This document shows positions 1 through 9,152 of a stretch of 39,094 nt of DNA, piece after piece; within the stretch, counting starts at the first letter, position 1; each line of letters begins with the position of its first letter. The translations under genes were made by a program, and so were the position numbers. The notes below the pieces were generated by a model that did no database searches, had not been told where the DNA came from, and saw nothing but the letters and a program-made list of their open reading frames with translations. Origin of the DNA: Thermodesulfobacteriota bacterium (GTDB lineage: Bacteria; Desulfobacterota; Desulfobacteria; Desulfobacterales; JAUWMJ01). Location of the stretch: the NCBI GenBank assembly GCA_034189135.1, contig JAXHVO010000089.1:1-39094 (forward strand). Reading direction: 5' to 3'.

Positions 1-131
1 GGTAGCCAAGATTTGATTTACTACTGGCTGCCATCATTTTGAACGGTAGTAATTTAATGAACGAACATAACCAACCGGCTGGCTCGTAAAACCATGACTT
101 TTCGTTCAGGCACTAATTAGTTGAAAGTAAT

Positions 132-1934
132 ATGAACGCTCTAGAAAATAAAACGCAAAAAAAACTTGAAGAACGCATCGCATACCTGGAAAAAAACAGG
201 CGTTTTGTGCAGAATGCTCTAGAGATGGCACTTTCCATGGGGGACTTTTTAGAGAGCATCAACGGAAAAAAAGATGTAAAACAGATTTTACTGGCAACCG
301 AAAAACGGATCAAAAAAATTATACCCTTTGACACATGTGTTTTATATCGTATTAATGAAGAGGATCACTCAGATTTTATCCCTGCCGTATATGATACCGA
401 TCCGTTTGAACAATATGTTAAAAACGAAATAGAGTTTATGATTGACGAGGGCCTTTTTTCATGGGCGCTTAGAGAGAGAAGGGGGATTACCCTTTCATCA
501 AAAGACAAGACGAGACAATTCGTATTGCATGTAATTTCTACACCTTCCCGGATCCGCGGCATGTTTGTCGGATTATTACCGGCTAAAAAGCCTGTGGTTG
601 CCGATTATTCTAAAGCCCTCCTGTCTATCATTTTAATGAATACCGCCAATGCGATGGAAAACAATCAGTTATATAAAATAATTCTTAACCAGAATTCAAT
701 TCTTGAAAAGAAAATCGAGAAGAAGACCAAAGAACTTATTCTTGCCGAAAGAAAACTATCACACGCCCGAAAGATGGAAGCAATCGGAACCCTTGCGGGA
801 GGCATTGCCCACGATCTTAACAATATCCTTTCAGGTCTTGTGAGCTACCCGGATTTACTGTTGATGGACATTCCTGAAGACAGCCCTTTAAGAAGTACCA
901 TCCTGACCATACAAAAATCGGGTGAAAGAGCGTCAACCATGGTCCAGGATTTGCTGACCATGACAAGAAGAGGGGTAGCGGTTACCAACGTATTGAATTT
1001 AAATGAAATAATTTCTGAATACTTGAACAGCCCGGAATATAATAAACTTAAATCATACCATCCTGAGGTTGAAGTTAGCACCTGTTTTGACTCCAATTTG
1101 CTTGAAATTTTAGGCTCTCCGGTTCATCTTTCTAAAATCATTATGAACCTTGTCACAAATGCAGCCGAAGCACTCCCCGAAGGAGGAAAAATTAACATCA
1201 CCACCCAAAACCGCTATATAGACATGCCGGTGGGAAGTTACGATGATGTAGAAGAAAATGACTATGTGGTTTTAACCGTTTCAGATAATGGCACCGGGAT
1301 ATCACCGGAAGATTTGGAAAGAATATTCGAGCCTTTTTACACTAAAAAAGTGATGGGCCACAGCGGAACCGGACTTGGAATGGCTATTGTTTGGGGAACG
1401 GTCAAAGACCATAAGGGATATATAGATGTAGAAAGTACCGAAGGGAAAGGAACCGAATTTACACTTTATTTTCCCGTTACCAGACAGGAACTAGAAAAAG
1501 ATACCACCAGATTATTCATGCGGGATTATATGGGTAATGGAGAGTCCATTCTGGTTGTTGATGATATGGAAGAGCAAAGGGATGTTGCCGAGGGATTGCT
1601 TAAAAAACTGGGTTATTCGGTGACGACCGTAGCGAGTGGTGAAGAAGCCGTCGATTACATGAAAAATAATTCTTCAGATCTGGTGGTACTCGATATGATT
1701 ATGGATCCCGGAATTGATGGACTTGAAACGTATAGAAGAATTCTTAAATTACACCCCGGACAAAAGGCTATTATCACCAGCGGATTTTCTGAAACAGACA
1801 GAGTAAAAGAGGCTCAAAAACTTGGCGCAGGCGCATATGTAAACAAGCCATATATGCTGGAAAAAATTGGAATCGCCATCAAAAAGGAACTGGGGGAAAA
1901 GGCACCAAAACAGAAGGCAGAAGGATCAATGTGA
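132..1934 (+). CDS. Hybrid sensor histidine kinase with C-terminal receiver
   Basis: Predicted cytoplasmic histidine kinase of 600 residues that autophosphorylates and can pass the phosphate to its own receiver domain. Residues about 45-175 look like a GAF-type sensor, followed by a coiled-coil linker (about 188-212). The HisKA H-box LAGGIAHDLNN places the phospho-accepting His at 227. The ATPase follows with N-box LVTNAAEAL (340-348), G1 VSDNGTGI, F-box IFEPFYTKK and G2 GTGLGMAIV. The receiver (about 471-590) has the acidic pair D477/D478, phospho-acceptor D521 and K572. No transmembrane segment is visible, so the signal is probably intracellular. The ATG at 132 has only a weak ribosome binding site. 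It stands alone, convergent with the helicase gene. Family assignment is secure; signal and target are unknown. Confidence 0.93.
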   Translation: MNALENKTQKKLEERIAYLEKNRRFVQNALEMALSMGDFLESINGKKDVKQILLATEKRIKKIIPFDTCVLYRINEEDHSDFIPAVYDTDPFEQYVKNEIEFMIDEGLFSWALRERRGITLSSKDKTRQFVLHVISTPSRIRGMFVGLLPAKKPVVADYSKALLSIILMNTANAMENNQLYKIILNQNSILEKKIEKKTKELILAERKLSHARKMEAIGTLAGGIAHDLNNILSGLVSYPDLLLMDIPEDSPLRSTILTIQKSGERASTMVQDLLTMTRRGVAVTNVLNLNEIISEYLNSPEYNKLKSYHPEVEVSTCFDSNLLEILGSPVHLSKIIMNLVTNAAEALPEGGKINITTQNRYIDMPVGSYDDVEENDYVVLTVSDNGTGISPEDLERIFEPFYTKKVMGHSGTGLGMAIVWGTVKDHKGYIDVESTEGKGTEFTLYFPVTRQELEKDTTRLFMRDYMGNGESILVVDDMEEQRDVAEGLLKKLGYSVTTVASGEEAVDYMKNNSSDLVVLDMIMDPGIDGLETYRRILKLHPGQKAIITSGFSETDRVKEAQKLGAGAYVNKPYMLEKIGIAIKKELGEKAPKQKAEGSM

Positions 1935-2062
1935 AAGAATGAAAAAATTGTGTGTTGCTATTCTCATTGATTGTTACTAATTTTGGATTTCTCAGGCTTT
2001 TCTATTTTTCACTTTTGCCTCCGTGACTTTCTGCCCGTGTCTTTCCAAGAAAATTCTTCGCT

Positions 2063-3421
2063 TCAGGCATTATATACCTTCTGCCTTGCCCTTGCCGCAT
2101 TCTTTAACGTATCCACATGAATATCTACATAATCAAAAAGCCGGGCTTTTGCTTTACCTGGTGCCGGACGGAGTATTCTTCCAAGATATTGAACCACTCT
2201 TCCACTAAACCGTATCGGTGTTGCCAGAAATAGTGTCGACAGATCCTTGCAGTCGAAACCTTCTCCTATAAGTTGACCTGTAGCGATCAAAACCTTAACT
2301 TTTCCCTTATTCAATCGGGCAAGCGCTTTTTGCCGATGCCCTGCACTTACACTTCCTGTCAGAAGTTCGGATGATATTTTGTATTTGTACCTAAGCAGCG
2401 ATTGAAGGGTTTCACAGTGCTTTTTCCGGTCTGACAGCACCAGGCAAACGCCCCGTTCCTGTTGCGTTTCCTTGGCCACATCTGCTGCGATAAGATGGTT
2501 TCTTTTATCGTTCATGGTAAGTTCCAAGAGCATTTTGCTGTACTGATTGACCGGATCAAAATAGGGTTTAAAATCGGTTTCCCGTGTAATTACCCTAACA
2601 GGCATAACATCGCCGGTTTCAATCAGACGTTTTTTATCAACCTCGTAATGAATATCCCCCAAATGCCAGAATATCAATTTGGCAAGATTGTCCCTTCTAT
2701 AAGGGGTGGCACTTAAACCAAGCATATATTTTGAATCAAATTCGCTTACGGCTTCTGTAAAGGTACGACTTGGAGTTCTATGGCACTCGTCGACCACAAG
2801 GCTTCCAATATGCTGCGACACTTCGGAAGCACATTTATAGAGAGACTGGACCAGGGCCACCGTGATTTTTTTTCCTATCATCTTTTTCCCTCCACCAATA
2901 ACACCTACCTCTGTGGCTGGAATTTGTAAAAACGTCTCAATCTTCTCAGTCCATTGAACAGCCAATTCTCTGGTATGGACCACAATCAGGGCCGGCTGTT
3001 TACGCTCTGAAATGATATGCAAAGCCATGATGGTTTTCCCTGAGCCGGTGGGAGAGCTCAACGTTCCGAATTCTTTAGATATCATCCGGTCAACCGCCTT
3101 TTGTTGAAAGGGCTTTAGCCTGCCGGTAAATGAAAAGGCGACTTTTTTCAACATTCGTCTTTTATCTTCAATCCGGTAATTCACCCGGTGACGCCGGCAA
3201 AGGAGAATAAGCTGCCGTAAATATCCCCGAGGAATCCATAGGCCGTTGCCACCTACTTTATGGTAAAACTTAAGTGTTTTGGGCGTGCCTCTGTTCCACC
3301 GACTCATCCTGGCGTTTTCTATCCATTTTGGATTAGTAAATTCCAGCCGTTGGGTCAGTATGGCCATCAGTTCCGGTGGAACAGCAGAAAGTCTTAAATT
3401 ATTTTTAAGGAGAATATTCAC
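2063..3421 (-). CDS. Superfamily 2 DNA helicase (XPB/ComFA/UvsW-like)
   Basis: ATP-dependent nucleic-acid helicase or translocase of 452 residues. Walker A SPTGSGKT is at 123-130, the DECH box at 211-214 and motif III SATP at 237-240. The C-terminal RecA-like domain carries IGEGFD and motif VI QYLGRILR. About 100 N-terminal residues precede the core and contain the pattern RWNRGTPKTLKFY seen in stand-alone phage- and XPB-like helicases; I infer a DNA-binding role for them. The start is GTG at 3421, with GAGGAAGA just upstream inside the preceding gene, and the start overlaps that gene's TGA in a GTGA arrangement, so the two are probably translationally coupled. No nuclease or methylase is adjacent, so a restriction system is not supported. 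Role in repair or recombination is inferred. Confidence 0.88.
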   Translation of the reverse strand: MNILLKNNLRLSAVPPELMAILTQRLEFTNPKWIENARMSRWNRGTPKTLKFYHKVGGNGLWIPRGYLRQLILLCRRHRVNYRIEDKRRMLKKVAFSFTGRLKPFQQKAVDRMISKEFGTLSSPTGSGKTIMALHIISERKQPALIVVHTRELAVQWTEKIETFLQIPATEVGVIGGGKKMIGKKITVALVQSLYKCASEVSQHIGSLVVDECHRTPSRTFTEAVSEFDSKYMLGLSATPYRRDNLAKLIFWHLGDIHYEVDKKRLIETGDVMPVRVITRETDFKPYFDPVNQYSKMLLELTMNDKRNHLIAADVAKETQQERGVCLVLSDRKKHCETLQSLLRYKYKISSELLTGSVSAGHRQKALARLNKGKVKVLIATGQLIGEGFDCKDLSTLFLATPIRFSGRVVQYLGRILRPAPGKAKARLFDYVDIHVDTLKNAARARQKVYNA

Positions 3422-3672
3422 TCTTCCTCATCTAAAAGCACTTTTGCCATGTTTATATCGTAGACCTGTTTCGAATCGAAATCTTTATTCTTGTTTAAAG
3501 CAGCCGCCTGTTTAATGGCTTCGTAAGGCAGCCAGCCATGTTCTTCCCAGAGCCCCGGATCATCTGAATTTAACAGTCTGAAAAAAACTTCCCCTTTTAT
3601 TTTGCGCACATAGGTGCGAACTTTTTTATTTTGCAGGTTAGGGTAATAATAAAAACCCCTTTCGTCTTTCAT
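3418..3672 (-). CDS. Small hypothetical protein coupled to the helicase
   Basis: 84-residue acidic-tailed protein that I do not recognise. It is rich in aromatic and charged residues (FYYYPN near the N-terminus, LWEEHGWLPYEA in the middle, LLDEEE at the end) and has no signal peptide or membrane segment. The ATG at 3672 is preceded by AGGAAAGG at good spacing. Its stop overlaps the GTG start of the helicase by four bases, so both proteins are made from one message and may act together. The ordered aromatic/basic N-terminal third could bind nucleic acid, but that is only a guess. Confidence 0.72.
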   Translation of the reverse strand: MKDERGFYYYPNLQNKKVRTYVRKIKGEVFFRLLNSDDPGLWEEHGWLPYEAIKQAAALNKNKDFDSKQVYDINMAKVLLDEEE

Positions 3673-3976
3673 CTTTTTGTTTCCTTTCCTTTAAAGTTGA
3701 TGGATTGGGAAAAAGTCTAAAATTCCCCTTACACCTTTAAGCTGACTTTTGGATACACTTAACACCGTGAGAATAGCAACTATTTGTTTTATATGTACTT
3801 TTTGTGAACCGCAGAATATCGAACAAAAAATATCGAATGTGGAGGTGCTCCCCCTTCGTAATTCTGCGGTTCCTTGTTCGATATTCAATATTCTATGTTT
3901 TTGGAGGACTACAAAAAAGTCACAAAACACCTCTGGCCTCATGTGCGGATAAAAATCAGCCCCAACATGGATGAGA
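3673..3976. other. Intergenic region with a REP-like hairpin
   Basis: About 300 bases between the ferredoxin-like gene and the small helicase-associated gene, both on the minus strand. The right half holds a nested inverted repeat (described separately at 3806-3886). The left part carries the ribosome binding site of the small gene. Open frames crossing this stretch are shadows of the ferredoxin-like gene or of the hairpin; I see no independent gene. Confidence 0.6.
3806..3886. repeat. Nested palindromic (REP-like) repeat, copy 1
   Basis: GAACCGCAGAAT at 3806-3817 is a perfect inverted match to 3861-3872, and GAATATCGAACAA at 3814-3826 is a perfect inverted match to 3874-3886. The two pairs overlap on the left arm, so alternative hairpins are possible. 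The outer motif with TTGTTCGATATTC recurs at 34330-34440 inside the trp operon, so this is a dispersed family rather than a gene-specific terminator. No T-tract follows. Confidence 0.75.
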
Positions 3977-5038
3977 TTAAATTTTTCCCCGTTCCTGAGC
4001 AATCCGGATGTAGGTTTCCATACCGGTTTTGGGAGGCAGATACTGCTGGGCATCCGATTTTTTAACCAGCTGCATGGCTTCGGCAGGACAGGTGGTGACA
4101 CACAGGCCGCAGCCGATACACCGGTCAAGATTAACGGCTGCGATATCGTCTGCCATATCGATGGCTTCCATCTGGCAGCGATCGATGCAAGTTTCACATC
4201 CTGTACATTCTTCATCATTCACCTGTGCAAAATAGTTGCTCTGGACAGCCGCAGAGGGTACAGGCTGCTTTTTCAAAGACCTGAGCATCCCGCAACAGTC
4301 ACCGCAGCAACTACACATACCGCCAACCTTCTGAGAGTTAAATGGCTGCATGACCAGGCCGGCCTTTTCATTCTCCCTGACTATTTTTTTAGCCTCCTCC
4401 TTGTTGATATATCGTCCCATACCGTTATCCACGTAGTATCGACCGTGGGAACCGAATAAAAAACAGGCCTCAAGTGGTTTATCACATCCCTTGCCGGCAA
4501 GCCTGGCAGTTTTACGGCAAATACACGGCGCAACTGCAATGATCTCCTGGCTATCAATAATTTCAAGCACATCCTCATAAGGTGCCACCGGCCATTTTGC
4601 TACCAGTTCCCGATTGATAGGAACCGTTCGCATCACAGGCGTTTTGAATGATTGTAAAGTACTACCCAGCGCCGTTTCGTAGTATTCATCCAGATCACGA
4701 GCCATTTGTTGATCCACCGAATTAAGCTGAAACTCATATAAACCGACCACAAAAGGTATGGCAGCATATCGAACTCCACCATTTTTTACCTGACGAAACA
4801 GTAACCCTTTTCCGGCCATTTGCTCCATTTGTTTCGCTAAGTCGGCGGGATCCAACCCCAGCCTTGCAGCCGCATCATCCGGTGTTTCCAGGAGAGGTAA
4901 AAGCCCTAAAAACAATTCGGCATCCTTTTTACTGAACAGCCTTTGGAGTATCTTGATTTCAATCTTTGTTTTGGTAGCTGGATAACCAGTGGCCAGATCG
5001 TCAAGACGCTGTCTTAATCTTTCGTAAGTGTCACTCAT
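3977..5038 (-). CDS. Multi-cluster 4Fe-4S protein with winged-helix-like N-terminus
   Basis: 353-residue predicted cytoplasmic redox protein. The C-terminus has a ferredoxin-type pair of [4Fe-4S] motifs: C278/C281/C284/C288 and C307/C310/C313/C317. Upstream lie two further cysteine groups, C172/C174/C185/C192 and a dense CSCCGDCC stretch (C242, C244, C245, C248, C249), which could hold a third cluster or another metal. Residues about 35-82 look like a winged helix. The start has a near-perfect ribosome binding site, AAAGGAGGT. Such proteins occur in anaerobes and usually shuttle electrons or report redox state. No partner dehydrogenase lies beside it, so partner and reaction cannot be named. 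Confidence 0.85.
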   Translation of the reverse strand: MSDTYERLRQRLDDLATGYPATKTKIEIKILQRLFSKKDAELFLGLLPLLETPDDAAARLGLDPADLAKQMEQMAGKGLLFRQVKNGGVRYAAIPFVVGLYEFQLNSVDQQMARDLDEYYETALGSTLQSFKTPVMRTVPINRELVAKWPVAPYEDVLEIIDSQEIIAVAPCICRKTARLAGKGCDKPLEACFLFGSHGRYYVDNGMGRYINKEEAKKIVRENEKAGLVMQPFNSQKVGGMCSCCGDCCGMLRSLKKQPVPSAAVQSNYFAQVNDEECTGCETCIDRCQMEAIDMADDIAAVNLDRCIGCGLCVTTCPAEAMQLVKKSDAQQYLPPKTGMETYIRIAQERGKI

Positions 5039-5215
5039 ATCACGACCTCCTTTATATCAATCGGTTTCATCAAAATCTAATATTTTTCAAACCGATGTAA
5101 AGCCTTGGATAAAAAAAGAGTCAAGAAAAAAGAACAAATATTCGTTTTTAATTGACTCGATTTCTTTTCATTTCTAAAATGTATACAATTAGCCAATTTA
5201 AAAGGACTTCTAATT
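5039..5215. promoter_or_regulatory. Divergent intergenic region
   Basis: A 177-base A+T-rich spacer between the minus-strand 4Fe-4S gene and the plus-strand lipase operon. It must carry both promoters. The ribosome binding sites are clear (AAAGGAGGT for the 4Fe-4S gene, AAAAGGA for the lipase), but I could not pick unambiguous -35/-10 pairs. Confidence 0.4.
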
Positions 5216-6301
5216 TTGTATTCTTCAACCAAAAACTTGGTGTTCCTTGCCGGGAAAAAAGCATTTTTAAAAATAAGGGAAGAAGGCCTTAAGCCGGAAA
5301 TGATAAAAGTGATCACCGGCGCAGCCGGCGGGCCTAAATGGCTGGTACTCAATCATCTTGATCGGGTCATTTTTTCTTCCTGGATAAAAAACCGTAAAAA
5401 ACCTCTTTTCCTGCTTGGTTCTTCCATCGGCGCCTGGAGATTTGCAGCAGCTTCGCAAAACAATCATCGCCAAGCGATCGATCGGTTTCAATCGGAATAC
5501 CTTGGCCAGCATTACAGTTCAAATCCTGGGCCTGAAGAAGTCACCCGCGAAACCGTTCGCATCATGAACCGCTATATTGACGATACCAAGATCAGGGAAA
5601 TTTTGCAGCATCCCTATATGCGGCTTAACATAATGGCAGTTCGGTCAAAATGGGTTGTTTCCAGCGATAAAAAGCTGTTTTTGACATTCGGATTACTGGC
5701 TTCGGCCTTTTTAAACGCATTCAGCAGAAACAGCCTAAGATTCTTTTTTGAAAGGGCTCTCTTTTATGATGAGAGAAGCCTTCCCCCTTTTTGGGAAATG
5801 GACGGTTTTCCCATCAAAAAAATTCCTCTCCATACATATAATATTAAAAAGGCCCTGTTGGCCTCCGGTTCAATACCTTTGATTATGTCCGGTGTGGATA
5901 ATATTTCCCATGCACCGAAGGGCACTTACAGGGATGGTGGGGTTATCGATTATCATATGGACATTCCTTTTCTGGGTGGAGATGAAGGGATAGTCCTTTA
6001 CCCGCACTTTACAGACCGTATTATTCCAGGATGGTTTGATAAAAAACTGTTCTGGCGGAAACCATTAAATATGGATCACGTATTACTCATAGCGCCATCA
6101 GAAAAATTTATTGACCGTCTGCCCCGAAAAAAAATACCTGACAGAAATGATTTCATCCATTTTAAAGGGCGCGATGCAGAACGAATTGAATGCTGGAAAA
6201 CGGTGATTAAAATTAGTGAGCGCCTGGGACACGAATTTTTAGAAACCGTAGAAACAGGTAAAATTCGAAAGCTGATAAAACCCATGAGGTGTGTCAAATG
6301 A
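5216..6301 (+). CDS. Patatin-like phospholipase
   Basis: 361-residue acyl hydrolase of the patatin family, expected to cleave acyl groups from lipids with a Ser-Asp dyad. GSSIG at 68-72 gives nucleophile S70, and DGG at 240-242 gives catalytic D240. The glycine-rich GAAGGPKW (35-42) fits the oxyanion-hole region, and ASGSIPLIMSG precedes the DGG block as in patatins. The start is TTG at 5216, with AAAAGGA about ten bases upstream; no in-frame ATG precedes the catalytic region. There is no signal peptide. The stop overlaps the ATG of the next gene (ATGA), so it is co-translated with a second predicted hydrolase. Substrate unknown. Confidence 0.88.
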   Translation: MYSSTKNLVFLAGKKAFLKIREEGLKPEMIKVITGAAGGPKWLVLNHLDRVIFSSWIKNRKKPLFLLGSSIGAWRFAAASQNNHRQAIDRFQSEYLGQHYSSNPGPEEVTRETVRIMNRYIDDTKIREILQHPYMRLNIMAVRSKWVVSSDKKLFLTFGLLASAFLNAFSRNSLRFFFERALFYDERSLPPFWEMDGFPIKKIPLHTYNIKKALLASGSIPLIMSGVDNISHAPKGTYRDGGVIDYHMDIPFLGGDEGIVLYPHFTDRIIPGWFDKKLFWRKPLNMDHVLLIAPSEKFIDRLPRKKIPDRNDFIHFKGRDAERIECWKTVIKISERLGHEFLETVETGKIRKLIKPMRCVK

Positions 6302-9129
6302 GTATACTGAAATTATTTGTTAAAATATCATTTATCTGCCATCTGATGGCGCTTTTTGTGGGGTGCAATTATCTGGGACTGGTGGAACAGCAATACCTGG
6401 ATGACTCGCCTAAAAAAACGTGTATTCTAATGGGGGAAATTAAAAAAACGGGGCGGACGTCCAGACCTGTTTTGGTGGTTGCTTTTTCAAAACAATACTC
6501 TGCTAAACAAAAGGCTCAAATCATAAAAGTCGCTGACTCCATTTTGCTCAAGGAACCTGGACCGTATACGCTGCATGTGACCCAGGGAAAGTATAATATT
6601 GCCGCTTTCATAGATTTTGACGAAAATTTCATCTATGACCGCGATGATTTTGCCGGCTGGTATGGAATGCCGGACACCGCATCGATTAAATCGGAGCAGG
6701 TGATGAGCGGTCTTGATATTGTTGTATCGGAAAAAACAGACCAATCCATTGATTTTCCCATTTCAATAAAAGCATCCGCATATAAGCATAAAAAAAATCT
6801 CGGTCTTGAAAATGAAGGAATAATAGATCTTGATGATAAAGTCTTTGCAAAAAAATACAGTTCCATGGGCCTGTGGTCACCTGCCAAATTTATTATGAAA
6901 GCAGGTATTCATATATATTCTCTTGAACATTATGACAAAGCAAAAATACCGATCCTGTATATTCATGGCGCTGGAGGCTCCCCGAGGGATTTCAAATATT
7001 TGGTAAAAAATATTAACCGGGATATATATCAACCCTGGTTCTTTTATTATCCATCCGGACTGAAGATAGAAAAGATATCTGATATCCTTTATAAAAAAAT
7101 CGAAGTGCTTCATAATAAATATAAATTTAAAGTGCTCTACATAACCGCACACAGCATGGGAGGCTTGGTATCACGATCCTTGATAAATAGATATGACAGT
7201 CAAAAAAGGTTTGATTTCTTAAAGTTATACATCTCACTTTCCACCCCTTACGGAGGCAATAAAGTATCCCGGCTTGGGGTGGATTACAGCCCGGCCCACA
7301 TTTCCTGCTGGGAAGATGTTGCCACGGGCAGCCAATTCTTAAAAAATCTTTTTATAAAAAAAATGCCGCCTAACATTCGGTTTTATCTTTTTTTTGGATA
7401 TGCCGGGGATAGCAGAATCTCTAAGGATTTTGACGATGGTATCATATCCCTAAAAAGCCAGCTTGATCCAAAAGCAAAAGCAGAGGCACTTCTTACCTGC
7501 GGTTTTGACGAAGATCATGTCAGCATCTTAAGCAGCCATAAAATGGTTGCAAAATACAACGAGATTCTTTCTATCGAGTATGCAAATATTTCAAAGGAGG
7601 TTGAAAGGGATGCAAAAAAAGCTTTGCGCTTCGGGGAATATCAACCGATAACAAAAATTACCGGGCCCGTGGCCTTAAATAAGAAGCGTTTAGCTTTGTA
7701 TCGCCCGGATACCCTGCCGGAAAAAAGCAAAAAAAAATATATCAATATGTTACGATCGGTCAAAGACACGGATATAATACGGGCGTCAAAAGCCATCTGT
7801 AAATCTTATGCGGGCAATGAAGGGTTGGTAAAGGCAGCCAATAAAAGGCTTCTGACGAAAGTTAAAAAGCGCTCAAACGCAATCAACCATGTGGATGCCA
7901 TATCGTGGCTTTGCAATATTCTTGGGACTTCGGAAGATGTGCGATTCTTACCTACCTTAAAAAAAGTGGCACATGAGACCGATAATGAAAAAATAAAAAG
8001 ATATGCTGAACTGAATATAGCAAAGCTGATGAAAATCAGTTACTATCCTTTAGGCAGATTTTCAAAATGTATCAATGGCGAATGTATCAATGGCCGGGGA
8101 ACGCTGATTCTTCCTGATAAAACCATATATACGGGTGAATTTCAAAAGGGTTGGATGCATGGATATGGTAAAATCTCCTTTCCCGACAAATCGGGTTATA
8201 ATGGTCCGTGGTTTAAGGACAAAATGCATGGGGAGGGAGTGATCACCTATCCTGATCGAGCTGTATATACGGGAAAAGTCAGTAGAAATGTAAGACATGG
8301 ATATGGATATATGACTTTCCCCCAAGGCATGAAATTTGCCGGAGAATTCAGAGACGACATGCGGCATGGCCCGGGGAAAAGGATTTTTACCGATGGGACC
8401 ACCTATGAGGGAATATGGAGAAATGGCCGCATTCGTGGCAAAGAAACCGTTTTTTCATCCCAATATGCAAAAACCGAAAGTGCCACGGTAGTGAAAAAAG
8501 CCTTTCCTGACGGGATAAGCTATATTGATGCCTTTAAAGACAGGTTATCTTCCAAACGGTTGAATGCCGGGCTTCGAATACAAAAAGGGAACATCCTTTA
8601 TTTTGACGGGAATTATGAATACGCCATTATTTATTATGGCAAAGCAATTGAGTTGTTTCCCAATAATAAAACCGCATATATAAACCGGGGAACCGCATAC
8701 GCAAAAAAAGAATTATTTATCAAAGCCATTGATGATTTCAGTAAAGCGTTAGAGATCGACCCTGAAAATTCAGTTTGTTATAGTAACAGAGGATTTGTCT
8801 GGGGGAAAAGGGGATACTATAATCGTGCATTAGAAAATTTTAATCAAGCGCTCAATATTAATCCTAACCGTATAGACGCGCTGAACAACCGGGGCTGTAT
8901 ATGGATTATAAAAGGTCAACCGGACAAGGCGGTGAACGATTTTACTAGGATTTTAAAACTTGATAAAAAAAATGATCTGGCCTACTACAATCGCGGGTGT
9001 GCCTGGATCGAAAAAAAGAAAATAAAAAAGGCACTTAAAGACGTTCAAATTGCCCATAAACTCAAACCCGATGATAATAGATATAAAGACGTTCTTGCCT
9101 TACTGCAAAAAAAGGCCGCGAAACAGTAA
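6298..9129 (+). CDS. Lipoprotein: alpha/beta hydrolase + MORN repeats + TPR repeats
   Basis: 943-residue multidomain protein, probably a membrane-anchored esterase or lipase. The ATG at 6298 overlaps the upstream stop and has GAGGTG before it; an in-frame GTG at 6289 is less likely. A signal peptide ends in LFVGC, a plausible though imperfect lipobox. A beta-rich segment (about 40-160) precedes the hydrolase: oxyanion loop IHGAGG (about 220), nucleophile elbow AHSMGG (Ser about 286), candidate Asp near 380 and His near 407. A helical HEAT-like stretch follows. About 596-718 holds roughly five MORN repeats (pattern YxGxFxxGxxHGxGxxxFPDG), and about 759-931 holds four or more TPR units (AYINRGTAYAKK, DDFSKALEIDPEN). 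The order hydrolase-MORN-TPR in one chain is unusual. It is coupled to a patatin-like lipase, suggesting joint lipid processing at the envelope. Confidence 0.88.
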   Translation: MSILKLFVKISFICHLMALFVGCNYLGLVEQQYLDDSPKKTCILMGEIKKTGRTSRPVLVVAFSKQYSAKQKAQIIKVADSILLKEPGPYTLHVTQGKYNIAAFIDFDENFIYDRDDFAGWYGMPDTASIKSEQVMSGLDIVVSEKTDQSIDFPISIKASAYKHKKNLGLENEGIIDLDDKVFAKKYSSMGLWSPAKFIMKAGIHIYSLEHYDKAKIPILYIHGAGGSPRDFKYLVKNINRDIYQPWFFYYPSGLKIEKISDILYKKIEVLHNKYKFKVLYITAHSMGGLVSRSLINRYDSQKRFDFLKLYISLSTPYGGNKVSRLGVDYSPAHISCWEDVATGSQFLKNLFIKKMPPNIRFYLFFGYAGDSRISKDFDDGIISLKSQLDPKAKAEALLTCGFDEDHVSILSSHKMVAKYNEILSIEYANISKEVERDAKKALRFGEYQPITKITGPVALNKKRLALYRPDTLPEKSKKKYINMLRSVKDTDIIRASKAICKSYAGNEGLVKAANKRLLTKVKKRSNAINHVDAISWLCNILGTSEDVRFLPTLKKVAHETDNEKIKRYAELNIAKLMKISYYPLGRFSKCINGECINGRGTLILPDKTIYTGEFQKGWMHGYGKISFPDKSGYNGPWFKDKMHGEGVITYPDRAVYTGKVSRNVRHGYGYMTFPQGMKFAGEFRDDMRHGPGKRIFTDGTTYEGIWRNGRIRGKETVFSSQYAKTESATVVKKAFPDGISYIDAFKDRLSSKRLNAGLRIQKGNILYFDGNYEYAIIYYGKAIELFPNNKTAYINRGTAYAKKELFIKAIDDFSKALEIDPENSVCYSNRGFVWGKRGYYNRALENFNQALNINPNRIDALNNRGCIWIIKGQPDKAVNDFTRILKLDKKNDLAYYNRGCAWIEKKKIKKALKDVQIAHKLKPDDNRYKDVLALLQKKAAKQ

Positions 9130-9152
9130 TGCTTATACAAAGTGGGACACAC

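Noticed and set aside
2063-3672. Restriction-modification system
   Set aside because: The helicase has res-like motifs, but there is no methylase, specificity subunit or nuclease domain nearby.
3691-4218. 175-codon minus-strand frame
   Set aside because: It overlaps the 3' part of the ferredoxin-like gene in another frame and then runs through a palindromic repeat; no ribosome site or family.
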